This document shows, piece by piece, positions 13,833-24,982 of a DNA stretch of 61,542 nt (its first letter is position 1; each line of letters opens with the position of its first letter). The position numbers and the translations under genes were made by a program. The notes under the pieces are model-generated. The model ran no database searches and had not been told where the DNA came from. It saw nothing but the letters and a program-made list of their open reading frames with translations. This stretch comes from Syncephalis plumigaleata (Eukaryota > Zoopagomycota > Zoopagomycetes > Zoopagales > Piptocephalidaceae), in contig JAIXMF010000040.1 of assembly GCA_025201365.1 (NCBI GenBank), forward strand, positions 1 to 61,542, read 5' to 3'.

Positions 13833-14794
13833 AACTGCTGCTGTAAACGATGTTGCATCAAGAGAGCATGATTGGGATTACCAGCATTGATGGCACCTAA
13901 TGGCACGCCAGCATTCAGTTGTTGCATTAGCATTGGATTGGATCCTACTGCTGCAGCAATACGCTGTTGTTGCTGACGCTGCAACAGCTGTTGTCGACTA
14001 AGCTGACTATGATTCGCTTGCTGTTGTGCTTGTTGTTGTGCTTGTCGTTGCATTTGCAATTGGATCTGTCGTTGCTGTGCCTGCTGTTGTGCCTGTTGCT
14101 GTTGTTGTGCCAATTGTGGTGACTGTACCATACCCAATGCAGCCAAGTTCTCGGCTGTTACATTCTGTAGATTATTCGGCATACCGCTGTTAGATGCATT
14201 CGATAGATTGGCTAATGTCGTATCGTCAATATTGGTCGTCATCGTTGCAGTTGTGGTCGCCGCTGATGTAGTCGCAGCAGCTGTATTGGGTGTAGTATTT
14301 GTATCAGGTGGGGCTGGTGTACCACTAGGCATAGGTGTACTTCTTCCAGATGCGGATGCCGTATTTATCTCATTTTGAAGTCGTGCAAATAAATCTCCAA
14401 TATCATTGGCTGATATATTGGATAATAAGTTACCGCCCAATTGATCGGGTGTAGCGCCGATGAGATTAGATGCTGGATGATTGGCCATACCACTGATTCC
14501 TGTTGCTGCCATAGGTGTAGAAGAGGCAGCAGCAGCTTGATTCATATTAAAATTCATCATACCTGGATATTGACCTCCATTCATAATAGCATTGGCCATC
14601 GCTTGATTATTGAAAGCCGATGCAAGTGATATGTTAGGATATGGTACTGGATTAGGTGTGCCACCAGCGCTGCTGCCCATCCCAGGCGATAGCATTTCTG
14701 TCGGTGTAGCACCAGGTAAGCGAGCCCCTTGTACACTCGACAGACTACTGGCTACCGAGGATTGCCGCTGGCTTTGCGGCGGTGGTTGTTGCAT
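9281..14794 (-). CDS. SWI1: ARID-domain SWI/SNF subunit (Swi1/ARID1-like)
   Basis: A large subunit of the SWI/SNF chromatin-remodelling complex. Five predicted exons (14794-13007, 12957-11754, 11635-11574, 11490-10860, 10791-9281) give 1731 residues. The first 540 residues are rich in Gln, Asn, Ser, Ala and Thr with several polyglutamine tracts (for example around 13740-13860). The ARID spans the first exon junction, roughly residues 550-650: DQFMRTMEIIHQRKGTPFLK, LDMRLFYYKVQELGGHAL, then VGKRKQWRLVAQALKIP and IRRFFISTLSHIEAIYHP. A second very long Gln region at 12240-12470 follows. The C-terminal 500 residues (SRLPWEVINALNTLTVVTAEK onward) have the helical-repeat character of the Swi1/ARID1 C-terminus. 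The ATG is the first in frame. Antisense frames here are shadows of the Gln codons. Confidence 0.85.
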
Positions 14795-15289
14795 CTGTAC
14801 CTAACCAGTACACGTAACTAGTCTTTTCTTCTTCGTCTTCTTCGATGTAAATAAGTGTACGAGTTCTAGGCACGCGCGCGCCTGTATGTGTATGTTCCGC
14901 GTATATACTTGCGCGTACTAATAACTAAACGCTCCTATAGTTGAAAGGATAATAAACAGAAAAACCGCTGTTACTACCTGAGTATATATATATATATATA
15001 TTAGTAATGACGCGTTCTATTAAGCGATAAATACCACTAATAACACGCTACTGGTGTAATTACCTACTCGATATATATGTATGCAATCGACAACTGACTA
15101 GCAGCAATAATAGATGCAAGCCTTCTTTTTGGATAATAAACCCGTTGCCTATATATATGCTATATACATATGAAAGAAAAGCGTATTTACATTAGTTAGT
15201 ATCACTGTATCCTATGTCAAGACTAGGTTATTCCCGTTTAACACCCTTGATCTACAAGTAGATCGCAAGATCGTGCCAATATCATCTAG
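14795..15289. other. Intergenic, upstream of the ARID gene
   Basis: Promoter side of the ARID gene, with an (AT)n tract at about 14983-15001. An upstream exon of the small gene that follows may lie here; an ATG at 15214 opens a short frame, but I could not join it in phase. Confidence 0.4.
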
Positions 15290-15514
15290 GCTCATCTTGG
15301 TGAACACGCATATACGAACGATATATTGCTGCAATTCCAGCAATGGTTCGAACGACATGAACCCGTAAGCCGGATTTTTATTGGTCATCTTGCTCTGTCA
15401 ACAAGCCCCTTTAAACCGTATACGTCTTTACTCAATCTTACCCACCAGGAACAGATCTTGCGTCAAATGGACTCGCACCGACAACACGCGTTCAAAGGTG
15501 TTTTTGGTAAATAA
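15290..15514 (+). CDS. Terminal exon of a small conserved-looking gene, function unknown
   Basis: After a plausible acceptor (CATCTAG) the frame reads 74 residues to a stop, including LLQFQQWFERHEPVSRIFIG and HQEQILRQMDSHRQHAF, ending KGVFGK. The composition is that of a real protein, with charged helices and no simple repeats, and unlike the surrounding spacer. There is no ATG in this frame, so an upstream exon is needed; I could not define it. I do not recognise the family. It could be a small mitochondrial or membrane-associated protein, but nothing in the sequence proves that. Confidence 0.4.
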   Translation, partial: AHLGEHAYTNDILLQFQQWFERHEPVSRIFIGHLALSTSPFKPYTSLLNLTHQEQILRQMDSHRQHAFKGVFGK

Positions 15515-15778
15515 GTAGAGAAAAAGAGAAACAGCCACTAAGCAAAAGGGTATAATAGTAATAGTGAGGAATAACCACACACCACTATGATCATTCTTAC
15601 CACACACACACACACACACATTATTCTCTTTCTCTCTCTTTCTCGTTTTTGTGTGTGAGTGTGGTATGAATTGAAACTTGTAATGATCCAGTATGATTGG
15701 CTAGAATAGTAGAAAAATCGTAAAATCTACAATCATTATAATCCACTCGTGAATGTTATTTATAACAATAGTTTATTA

Positions 15779-16326
15779 CAGCCTTTTTCCATCCAATTTG
15801 CGCAGTTAGCCATTTGTTGTTACGAATAAATAATAATTATGTTAACACTTACGTATTTTTAAGCGGAATATTGGCGATAACCACCGCGGTTAATTTGATT
15901 TTTGTTGTTTGGACCCCCGTTGTCCTTGTCCTCCTTGTCTTGAACGCTTAGAAGGAACGGCACCTCGTTGGAATTGTGTTGGAATAGGGTTGTCCTTACG
16001 AACACTGCGAATAATCTGAATGAAGTTCAAACATGCTGCCATATCCCGATTCCATACACGGTAATTAATAGCTACTTGTAAGTACATGACATGGCAATAT
16101 CCAACTATATTAGTACACTTGTATCGTCTACCTTATAGAATTGATGATGATAGTTATCGCTATCAATAAATGATCCATTACTGAATACTGAATTATTATT
16201 ATTATTATCGTGCTGTGTCAATTAGCATTTCTATGGTGCTAATGGTGCTAGCAATTGAGTAAATCTATTTATGAATAAACTGCAAATGTTAAAGGGTAAA
16301 TGCGCAAATTGGATGGAAAAACACTG
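15779..16326 (-). mobile_element. Short mariner-ended element, copy E1 (548 bp)
   Basis: Bounded by inverted ends CAGYSTTTTTCCATCCAATT continuing to TGCGCA, and flanked by TA on both sides (15777-15778 and 16327-16328). This is the target duplication of Tc1/mariner elements. The coding strand is minus: a fragment with the WNRD motif ends at 15890, about 110 bases from the left end. No transposase is present, so the copy is non-autonomous. It shares its internal sequence with E3 and E4. Confidence 0.85.
15890..16105 (-). pseudogene. Fanzor-like nuclease, C-terminal exon (E1)
   Basis: The predicted exon starts after the acceptor CTAATATAG. It reads through YRVWNRDMAACLNFIQIIRS to a basic Gln/Gly tail and a stop. 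W-N-R-D-x-x-A-A with the following hydrophobic N-F-I matches the final RuvC aspartate motif of TnpB and Fanzor proteins. The rest of a nuclease of several hundred residues is missing, so this copy cannot be active by itself. The assignment rests on one short motif and the element context. Confidence 0.5.
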
Positions 16327-16571
16327 TATCATTGCTTACATCACATTTAATAGTTTACCATTATTTTATTGAATAGCAAGGATCATAGCACTATCATAAC
16401 CAATTCTAAGTGGTATGATTCTTGTCTAATATCCTAGATAGATAGATAGATAGATAGATAAATGTGTGTATAAAAGATGAAAAGATGAAAAGATGAAGAA
16501 AAGAAGAGAGGAAGAGCAATAGAAATGAACGCAATTCATTAGTATCATGCTATCATACTCGCATGATACAT

Positions 16572-18526
16572 CTAGTATTGCTCGGGTTGTCGTTTTAACA
16601 CTGGAATACCCGGTTCTGGTACATCGAAATACACCGAGTTAAACGCAATACGCTCGTTGTTTTTCCTTTCTTGAGCAAGTTTCCGTTGATGCTCCTCTAC
16701 TATGTGTTTCGCTCGATTGGCCGCAGCAAAGTTTTTATGTATAATATTGGAGGACACTTCATGCCATATACTATGATTACATAGTCGTTAGTTAGTCGAG
16801 TCACAATTAATCAATAGGAATCGCGACATTCAAATTAGCTTACCGGCGTGATTCACATTCCGATTGCTCCTCTAATGGCCGAACAATCTTGGCTACCGGC
16901 TGTAGAATGGATACATCTACCAATGATTGTTTCTATAGTATACGTATATATTAGCATGATATATACATGTTTCTTTATTTCTTCGTTCTTTTACCTTTTG
17001 TCCTGTTTTACAGTATTCTATAGCACCCTGCCAACTACCGGTAATAGTGGCCAGTGTGTTGGCTTCCTCGGTTTTCGCATTCTTCTTATCTTTACGTGAA
17101 TCCTTATTGCATCCGTTGCTGTTAATCGAGCCATTATCGGATGCACTAGACGCGAATCGAATGATCTTGCCTTGAACCAGATGTTTCGGTTTACCTAGCC
17201 ATTTCTATATCATTCATCGTTAGTCCTCTATTATATACAGTATGATCTTGTCATTTCTTTTCGTGTATTATCCTCGTATATGCCTACCTCCTCCTTATAG
17301 TCCAATATAGCTTGTAAACCCGTTTTAGCACAGGTAATCGTGCAACGATCGGTAACAACAATGTAGGGACTGCCACGCAACCAACCCGTAACATACGCGT
17401 GTGGATGCGACAAATGATACTCTTCGCCATCTCGTGTGCGCATACGCAGGAATATACCCAGATTCTGGTCACCTGCCTCTATCTTGATGGCTATTACAAA
17501 TGCATTTCACATTATACAATTAATACCAGTCTAATATTACTATTGGTAGCTTGCTACTTACATGTACCCGAGAATCCCACCGAGATATGATCAATGCCTA
17601 CGGCCGTCAATCCTTTCTCCTCGCACGCATACTGATAGGCCGAAACCGGTGGATGATGGCTAATCTGCTCGGTGATATAGGTCACCGTATAGACATCGTT
17701 GTCGCTACCCGTGAACGAGTCTAGTTGTGCCTCCTCCACTACTTTATCACCGAGTGGGGCATCCTTTGGTACTCGCCACCGACAGAGGAATTGCTCTCCT
17801 AGCGTCGAGTTATAAGGCTTAACAAGTTTACCATGCTACATTGTCATCTCGTTAGTGACCATTTACTTAGGTTCCACTTGTAACTAGGTGACTACACTTA
17901 CGACATGCTTCAAATCTTTCGTATACCACCATCGCACTACATTAAGCATACGATCTAGTGGATCATCGGGATCGGCCACACAGCAAAAGTAATCAGGTCG
18001 ATCCATATAGTTCCAGTACTCTAGGTTGGACATTGGCTCCAACAATTGAGCCGGTACCGAGATACGCCTATCATTTCCACGTAGTATATGATTAATAAAA
18101 TGGTAATTGCTTGCTATGATGATGACATTATGAAACGAAATTATATATCATCCACAAATGTTGTCATACTTACATGGACACGATGTCACGTACTCCGACC
18201 AATTTCTTTAGAATACCCCACACTAATTTAAATCGATTCTGTTCACCGTCAGGCTCCGGCACATCCACCGCCAAGGCAGCTTCTTTCGGTGGAGCAGTGG
18301 CTGCGCGTAGTAACTCACGCTGACCATTACTGTCGTCAATATGATCGCTACTCCGCGTACTCGATGCTACCACTAGATTATCCTCGTCGAGCGAGATTGA
18401 TGTATGAGTTATCACATCATCGGGATATGACGAGGAGGTCTTTGCACGATGCAAGTCAACTCCTGATATAGCACTGTCCATGGTATCTACGGTACGCGCA
18501 CTCTGTGACATCTCTTCCGAAGTCAT
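16572..18526 (-). CDS. Oxysterol-binding protein homologue (Osh family)
   Basis: A lipid-transfer protein that exchanges sterol or phosphatidylserine for PI4P at membrane contacts. Seven predicted exons (18526-18174, 18067-17902, 17835-17562, 17490-17288, 17204-16995, 16932-16844, 16770-16572) give 497 residues. The family fingerprint EQISHHPPVSA is at about residues 229-239. Other conserved blocks are WNYMDRPDYFCCVADPDDPL, RMLNVVRWWYTKDLKHV, the YNSTLGEQFLCRW that starts the core, and SRRIWHEVSSNI near the end. There is no PH domain, only a Ser/Asp-rich N-terminal 100 residues, so it resembles the short Osh proteins (Osh4 or Osh6/7 classes); I cannot choose the class. The ATG at 18526 is the first in frame. 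Confidence 0.88.
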
Positions 18527-19562
18527 GATGGCGGAATTCACTTTTGAATGTTAAACGAACCGGCGAATAAACAGTATACGTATGAGCAAGGGGGGAATAA
18601 AGGATAAAGCACGATAGAAAGTGTAACTAGACTATTTCTCTCTCGTTCTCGTTCTCGTTCTCTCTCCCACTTTGTAAGTGTCTATTTATATAGGCAGCAG
18701 TCTTGTGAAATAGCCAAGGCAAATAAGAAGAAAAAGAAGAGGAGAAGGAATATAAAAGTTAATACGAAGCGTGTTATTCCCAAGTAAGTTGTACGTTGTA
18801 TATTGACGATAATAGGAGTAATAAAATGTAATAAAATAATGACAACCAACGACTATAGAGAAACAGTGTGCTAACCAGTCCGAGTGCAAGTGCAATAAAA
18901 AAAAGTCAAGTACCATTTAACAGTGGTAACCGGCGCCTTTTTAGAGATGCATCTTGCTAACCACGTGGTCGTCACAGGTCACGCATGCTGCTCAGTAGAT
19001 TGTCATTTTTGGGGTAGTGGCGTGTTTTTACTGCATAACACCACGCTTCTTGTCTAGTTTGCATTGGAGCGTGTAGCGTAACTATGACATACAATAGAAT
19101 AGAATGGAATAGAATGGCATGGGATGGGATGACTTGACTCGTCTTATCAATCAATGTAGCATGTCATTATCCATTGAATGTGAATGTACCTCATTGATCT
19201 GAATAAGTAATGTGAATATTTAATGTTCTACAATGTAATAAACAGATTAAATGTATATATTGTTACGTGTTAATGACATCACCCAATGTAAATAACCGAT
19301 GAATAGTATCCTATTTATAGTTTAGTGGTTAATGTGAAATCAAATAGCTTCTGTAAGTGTAGAATGGTACGACATGCATAATATAATATATATGTATCGA
19401 CGTTTGTAACAAAATAGTAAACGCTACTACATTCTAAATACGATATTATGTAAAAGCAATAGTTGGCTTTATTATTTTAGAAAAGGGAGAAAGTATAGTG
19501 CAGTAATTGGAGGTATAATTGATAGTAATTGATTGAATGACTGATTTGTTTGTTTGATTGGT
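18527..19562. other. Intergenic, OSH promoter and BiP 3' region
   Basis: About 1 kb between two minus-strand genes. CT/TC-rich runs near 18637-18670 lie upstream of the OSH gene. The rest is AT-rich with no gene I can support. Confidence 0.5.
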
Positions 19563-21636
19563 TTAGAGCTCATCGTGCTCATCTTCCTCTTCTTCTGGCT
19601 TAGTGGCATCAGCTTCTTCTTCGTCGTCGCCACCCTTGGCACCATCACCGTATAACTTGCTAGTGATTGGGTTGACGATCGATTCGACCTCGGCCTTTTG
19701 CTCTTCAAAGTCTTCCTTGCTGGCGGATGAACCGTGCTCCTCGAGCCATTCCAACTTCTCCTTGACAATGTCGTTGATGGTGGTCTTGTCCTCCTCTTCG
19801 AGCTTACCGCCCAATTGCTTCTTGTCGGCCATTTGCGTCTTAATGGAGTACAAGTAGTTCTCCAAGGCATTCTTAGCCTCGACAGTCTCGCGTTGTAGAC
19901 GATCCTCCTCGGCGAATTCCTCGGCTTCCTTGACCATACGTTCGATTTCCTCCTCGGACAAACGACCCTTGTCGTTGGTGATGGTGACCGAGTTCGACTT
20001 GCCGGTACCCTTGTCGAGGGCGGACACCTTCAAGATACCGTTGGCATCGAGCTCGAAGGTAACCTCAATCTGTGGTGATCCACGAGGTGCTGGTGGAATA
20101 CCGGTGAGTTCGAATTTACCGAGCAAGTTGTTCTGCTTAGTCATGGTACGTTCACCCTCGAATACTTGGATAAGTACCACGGACTGGTTGTCGACGGCAG
20201 TCGAGAAGATTTGCGACTTCTTGGTGGGGATTTGCGTGTTACGTGGGATAAGCTTGCTCATAATACCGCCAGTAGTCTCGATACCCAAAGTGAGCGGGTT
20301 GACGTCGAGGAGCAACACTTGACCAGTACCCTTCTCGTTGGAGAGAATACCACCTTGAACGGCGGCACCGTAGGCGACGGCTTCATCCGGATTGATACCC
20401 TTGCTGGCCTTCTTACCATCGAAGAAATCCTCGAGTAGTTTTTGAACCATTGGAATACGAGTGGAACCACCAACCAATACAATTTCGTGGACATCCTCCT
20501 TGGTGAGCTTGGCATCCTTGATGACTTGTTCCACTGGCTTGATGGTCTTCTGGAATAGATCTTTGTTGAGTTCCTCGAACTTGGCACGGGTCAATGTCTC
20601 GGAGAAGTCCTTGCCGTCGAAGAGATTTTCGATTTCAACACGGGTCGACTTCTGGGAGGATAGGGTACGCTTGGCCTTTTCAGCTTCGCGCTTAAGCTTA
20701 CCCATGGCCTTCTTGTCCTTGGTCGGGTCCTTCTTGTGCTTCTTCTTGAATAGTTTTACAAAGTGGCTAATGATACGGTTGTCAAAGTCTTCACCACCCA
20801 AGTGAGTGTCACCGGCCGTGGACAACACCTCGAAGACACCGTCGTCGATGGAGAGTAGCGACACATCGAAGGTACCACCACCGAGATCGTAGACCAACAC
20901 GTGTTGTTCACCGTTCTGTTTATCGAGACCGTAAGCGATGGCAGCTGCAGTTGGCTCGTTGACAATACGCAATACGGTGAGACCGGCAATGGTACCGGCA
21001 TCCTTGGTGGCTTGACGTTGAGCATCGTTGAAATAGGCGGGTACGGTGACGACGGCGTGAGTGACATTTTTACCGAGGTACGATTCGGCGATTTCCTTCA
21101 TTTTGGTTAGAACCATGGCAGAGATTTCCTCCGGTGTGAAGGTCTTGTCCTTGCCCTTGACCTCGACCTTGATGAGTGGCTTGCCACCCTTGTCAATAAT
21201 GTCGAATGGGAAATGCTTCATATCGGCTTGCACGTCCTTATCCTTGAAGCGACGACCGATTAGACGCTTGGCATCGAACACGGTACGCTCAGGATTGTTG
21301 GCAGCCTGATTCTTTGCGGCATCACCAATAAGACGCTCCTCATCGGTGAATGCAACGTACGATGGCGTAATACGATGACCCTGATCGTTGGTAATGATTT
21401 CCACACGACCATGCTCGAATACACCGACGCAAGAGTAAGTGGTACCCAAATCGATACCGATAACTATGATGAATGGTAAATAGCAGATAATATACGTTAG
21501 TATACATGTTTTTATTCGTGATTATTCGTGATTATTTACCTGTGCCATAGTTCTTGGCTGCTTCGTCGTCAGCACCCACCAAGCCCACTAGGGCCGAGGC
21601 ACCGAGTAGAAGCGCGAAAAGCGCTTTACGCAACAT
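19563..21636 (-). CDS. KAR2: ER-lumenal Hsp70 chaperone BiP/Kar2
   Basis: The main Hsp70 of the ER lumen, acting in translocation, folding and the unfolded-protein response. Two exons (21636-21540 and 21463-19563) give 665 residues. The first exon encodes the signal peptide, [20 protein letters not shown], with cleavage probably just after VGA. The ATPase domain starts [15 protein letters not shown] and contains [14 protein letters not shown] and [20 protein letters not shown]. The substrate domain follows, with [14 protein letters not shown], and the protein ends in the retention signal HDEL followed directly by the stop (...DEHDEL). The GC content is higher than in neighbouring genes, as expected for strong expression. 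A CCAAT-N9-ACACG site lies about 290 bases upstream of the ATG. Confidence 0.97.
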
Positions 21637-22537
21637 GTTGGAAAACACGACCAGGTGTGCAAGTGGCTAGAAAGAAAAGAAGAAAGGGTAAGATAACTAT
21701 AAAATATCCGAGTGTCCTTCTTTGTTTAGGACCGTGTATGCTAAGTATTTAAGAAACGATGTAGAAGAAAGAAAGAAAGAGAGAAAGAAAAAGAGACGAG
21801 ATGTCGTACTTCTCGAAGCGTAGCATACCAAAAGTGCGGCTATTTGTATTCGTTTTGAACGCTTTGCTATGAGCGAACGAGCATTCGACACGATCAATTG
21901 ACGTGTAAATAACGGTATCAGAGCGTGTCGCGATCTGATTGGGCCGGATCATCGTCGCTGGCATGATTTGGTTGGTGCCATCGACACTCACCAATTTCAG
22001 AAAATTACTCCGCTACCATTTTAAGATACGTATAATGGCTTGTAGTAGCAGTTGTAAAAAACGTGCTCACATTGAATGTACACTACCAATTGATGCTGAT
22101 GTTGATGGTGGTGCTAATGTATACAGCTAATTAGTGATAGAAATGAAGCAATGACCTCAGACTAATACGAGATTATACCGTAAAGTGTAAGAAAGCACAA
22201 CATATCAAAATAGATACGTGGTGCAACCCACAAATAATATATAATACTGATACACAAGCAAATGAATGAACGAATAGTTAGTATAGATGTGTTCATGTAT
22301 TACATTCTATCAACTCAGTTCTAGTTATCATGTAAATATTGTACTATTTATTCCAAGGAGCAATAATGACATACTATCGAATGTATTATGCAGCATGCAA
22401 CTGTGCCATATGATCATACTTGATACAAATACTTGTTCTCCATCTCATTGCTCACTTTGACTTTACACTCGCTATTTCCACTAGTATTTATCCATTCTAA
22501 TCTATTGATCTGTTTATTACACTTGACCAACATCACC
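21637..22537. other. Divergent promoter region, BiP and small secreted protein
   Basis: About 900 bases upstream of both BiP (minus) and the secreted protein (plus). It includes a GAAA-rich stretch at 21765-21795 and the ERSE-like site given separately. A 31-codon ATG frame at 22035-22130 (MACSSSCKKRAH...) is present, but I do not accept it as a gene. Confidence 0.5.
21924..21942 (-). promoter_or_regulatory. ERSE-like unfolded-protein-response site upstream of BiP
   Basis: On the BiP strand the sequence is CCAAT, nine bases, then ACACG. The animal ER stress element is CCAAT-N9-CCACG, so spacing is exact with one mismatch. It lies about 290 bases before the BiP start codon. Function is inference; fungal UPR elements usually differ. 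Confidence 0.3.
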
Positions 22538-22930
22538 ATGAAACTATCTACTATCATCATTATTGCTACTATTGGCACCTTGGCTAGTTTGACCATGATT
22601 GATGCAATGCCTAAAGGGGCAAATACTGCCGCACCATCTAGCGCATCAGTCGATAATCCAGATAGGATAGTAGACAACTTTGAACAAGCCTATCGACTAT
22701 TTGCAGACAAGCAGAAAGCCGATTTCAAAGACTTTGAAACGAAGCAACAAGCGGATATTGAAGCATTCAAAGCCAAGCTAATGAAGAACGCTGAAGCCAT
22801 TTCAGAGAAGCAAATGAATGACGACCTTAAAGCCTTTATGGATAAGCAACATGCCAGTTTTCAAGAGTTTGTAAATAAACAAACGAAAGAAAGAGAAGAG
22901 TTCATGAAGAAATTCAACCAATCCATTTAG
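22538..22930 (+). CDS. Small secreted helical protein, function unknown
   Basis: 130 residues, one exon, from the first ATG of the frame. The N-terminus MKLSTIIIIATIGTLASLTM is a clear signal peptide, with likely cleavage near IDAMP. The mature part is about 105 residues of charged, almost Cys-free helix. It has a loose repeat of about 11-16 residues built on F-x-x-K-Q: LFADKQKADFKDFETKQQAD, then FMDKQHASFQEFVNKQTKER. This periodicity suggests an amphipathic helix or coiled coil. I recognise no family. It could be a cell-wall-associated or effector-like protein. It lies between BiP and pyruvate kinase at the edge of the accessory island. Confidence 0.7.
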   Translation: MKLSTIIIIATIGTLASLTMIDAMPKGANTAAPSSASVDNPDRIVDNFEQAYRLFADKQKADFKDFETKQQADIEAFKAKLMKNAEAISEKQMNDDLKAFMDKQHASFQEFVNKQTKEREEFMKKFNQSI

Positions 22931-23149
22931 AGCAAGAAGATGAGCAACATCCATTGGTACATGCTCGTTTCAGTCCTATATATATATATATATTGCATAA
23001 TAATGCAAAGCTGTATCAATTGTATCGTTTTATTCGAAATAAATAGGCAACATTAACAATGAATCATTATTGATTGTATACTCTCAATTGCTATTTATTA
23101 GTATGAATGGAAACTAAAATACCAACATGTACGGCGTATCTTCTGCCTA

Positions 23150-24676
23150 CTAGACATTGTTAAGAATACGCATGGTGTTTGTATGGCCGAAACCTCCCTT
23201 CCAGCCTTGGACGGCAATGACAGAGTCACCTCGCTTCAATAGACCGTATTTAACGCCCATCTCCAATGCCCATTGGATACGCGCTTCCACGTCCTCCTGC
23301 CAGATATCTCGACGTTCCTGCGTGTACAAGAATGGATAGCAGCCGCGGTGCAAGTGGCATTGACGAGCAGCACTGGCATCGCGCGTCACCGTAATAATCG
23401 GTACGTGTGGACGATACTTGGCCACGAGTCGTGCCGAGTTACCACTCGTGGTCAACACGATAATGGCGCTGGCGTAATGCTCGATCGATGCACTCACGGC
23501 CGATGACGCCACTGTCTCCGTGTTCTCGGTGGGTTTGGGCGTAAGCGAGCGCAGGCTATTAAATAGCGATGGATAGCAGATGGAGGCCTCGGCCAATGCG
23601 CACACGTAGTTCATCATCTCCACGGTTTGAATGGGGTAGGATCCCTTGGCCGTCTCACCCGACAGCATGACACAGTCCGCGCCATCGAGCACGGCATTGG
23701 CGACATCGCTTACTTCGGCACGAGTGGGACGCGGGTTCGTCGTCATCGACTCGAGCATTTGCGTGGCACAGATCACCGGCTTACCCGCTAGATTACACTG
23801 GGCAATCATGGATTTTTGCGCGACAAATACACGCGAACATGGAATCTCAATGCCGAGATCACCACGAGCAATCATGACACCGTCCGTTTCCTCGAGAATC
23901 TCGCCGAAGTTCTTGACACCTTGGTAGTTTTCAATCTTCGAGATGATCTTAATATGCTTGCCAGCCTCGCCTAGCACACGTCGGATTTCTCGTACGTCCT
24001 CGGCACGTCGAATGAACGAGGCAAAGATCATGTCGACGCCTTGCTCCACGCCGAATTGCAAATCAGCCTTATCCTTCTCGCTTAATGCCGGCAGATCAAC
24101 ATCGGTGTTGGGCAGGTTAACGCCCTTACGACTGCTTAACACGCCGTTGTTCATGGCACGTACGCGTACTTGATTCGATTCCACCTCGAGCACGTCAAAT
24201 GTCATAATACCATCATCAACGTAGATCTTCTTGCCTGGCTCCATTACTTTGGTGATATTCGTGTAGTCGATGTAGATACGCTCGGCCGTACCATCGGAAG
24301 CGTGGGCAGGATCAACGGAGAAGATCATTTCGTGTCCGGCCTTAATGGGTACATCCTGCTCGTCGCGCATGAGACCCGTACGAATCTCTGGACCCTTCGT
24401 ATCTAGAGCGATCGCCAATGGTCTATCCGATAAATCCGAGATCTCTTGTGCCTTACGAGCATTAGCGATAACCGAACCGTGATACTCGTAGGAGCCGTGC
24501 GAGAAGTTCATACGCACAATGTTCATGCCGGCACGTGCCAACGACTGCATCATTTCGACGCTGTTCGTCTTGGGACCAATTGTACAAATAATGCCCGTCT
24601 TACGTGATTGAGCAGGCTCAATATCCACGCTCATTTGAGCCAACCATTCCAGATCACTTGTTGATTGATTATACAT
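23150..24676 (-). CDS. PYK1: Pyruvate kinase
   Basis: The last step of glycolysis, phosphoenolpyruvate plus ADP to pyruvate plus ATP, in the cytosol. A single uninterrupted frame of 508 residues, the usual fungal length. The N-terminal block [11 protein letters not shown] is at 27-37. The active-site signature [18 protein letters not shown] has Lys247 and Glu249, and [10 protein letters not shown] supplies Asp273 for the metal. [12 protein letters not shown] and the C-terminal [16 protein letters not shown], part of the fructose-1,6-bisphosphate site, are present. The absence of introns in a genome where most genes have several is notable and common for highly expressed glycolytic genes. High GC at third positions supports strong expression. 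Confidence 0.97.
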   Translation of the reverse strand: MYNQSTSDLEWLAQMSVDIEPAQSRKTGIICTIGPKTNSVEMMQSLARAGMNIVRMNFSHGSYEYHGSVIANARKAQEISDLSDRPLAIALDTKGPEIRTGLMRDEQDVPIKAGHEMIFSVDPAHASDGTAERIYIDYTNITKVMEPGKKIYVDDGIMTFDVLEVESNQVRVRAMNNGVLSSRKGVNLPNTDVDLPALSEKDKADLQFGVEQGVDMIFASFIRRAEDVREIRRVLGEAGKHIKIISKIENYQGVKNFGEILEETDGVMIARGDLGIEIPCSRVFVAQKSMIAQCNLAGKPVICATQMLESMTTNPRPTRAEVSDVANAVLDGADCVMLSGETAKGSYPIQTVEMMNYVCALAEASICYPSLFNSLRSLTPKPTENTETVASSAVSASIEHYASAIIVLTTSGNSARLVAKYRPHVPIITVTRDASAARQCHLHRGCYPFLYTQERRDIWQEDVEARIQWALEMGVKYGLLKRGDSVIAVQGWKGGFGHTNTMRILNNV

Positions 24677-24982
24677 GTTGACACGTATACACTACGATAG
24701 AGATAGCAAGCAAGTGGAAACAAAACAAGCAAATAGGATAGAAAGTAGAATAGTACACAAACACGTAAAGCACTATGTTCGTATAAAGAATAAAAAGAAT
24801 AAAAAGAAGAAGGGCGTTGTAAACAGAACAAATGAAAAAAATGTTTGGGGTATCGCCCGATATGTTACTGATAACCAATGCCATTTTAGGTGTAACACAG
24901 ATGATGTCACTAATACGATAACGACAGTATTATGGTTAGATTTTGTTAATTTTAAATACCGGTTGACTATACTTTTATAATA
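24677..24982. other. Pyruvate kinase upstream region
   Basis: AT-rich spacer of about 300 bases between the PYK1 start and element E2. An AAAAGAA-rich tract lies at 24785-24815. No gene. Confidence 0.5.

Noticed and set aside
15345-15355. GGTTCGAAC resembling a tRNA T-loop
   Set aside because: No pairing acceptor, D or anticodon arms surround it, and it lies inside the small open frame.
22035-22130. 31-codon ATG frame MACSSSCKKRAHIECTL
   Set aside because: It has three cysteines at the start but no metallothionein pattern, is very short, and lies in the BiP/secreted-protein promoter region.
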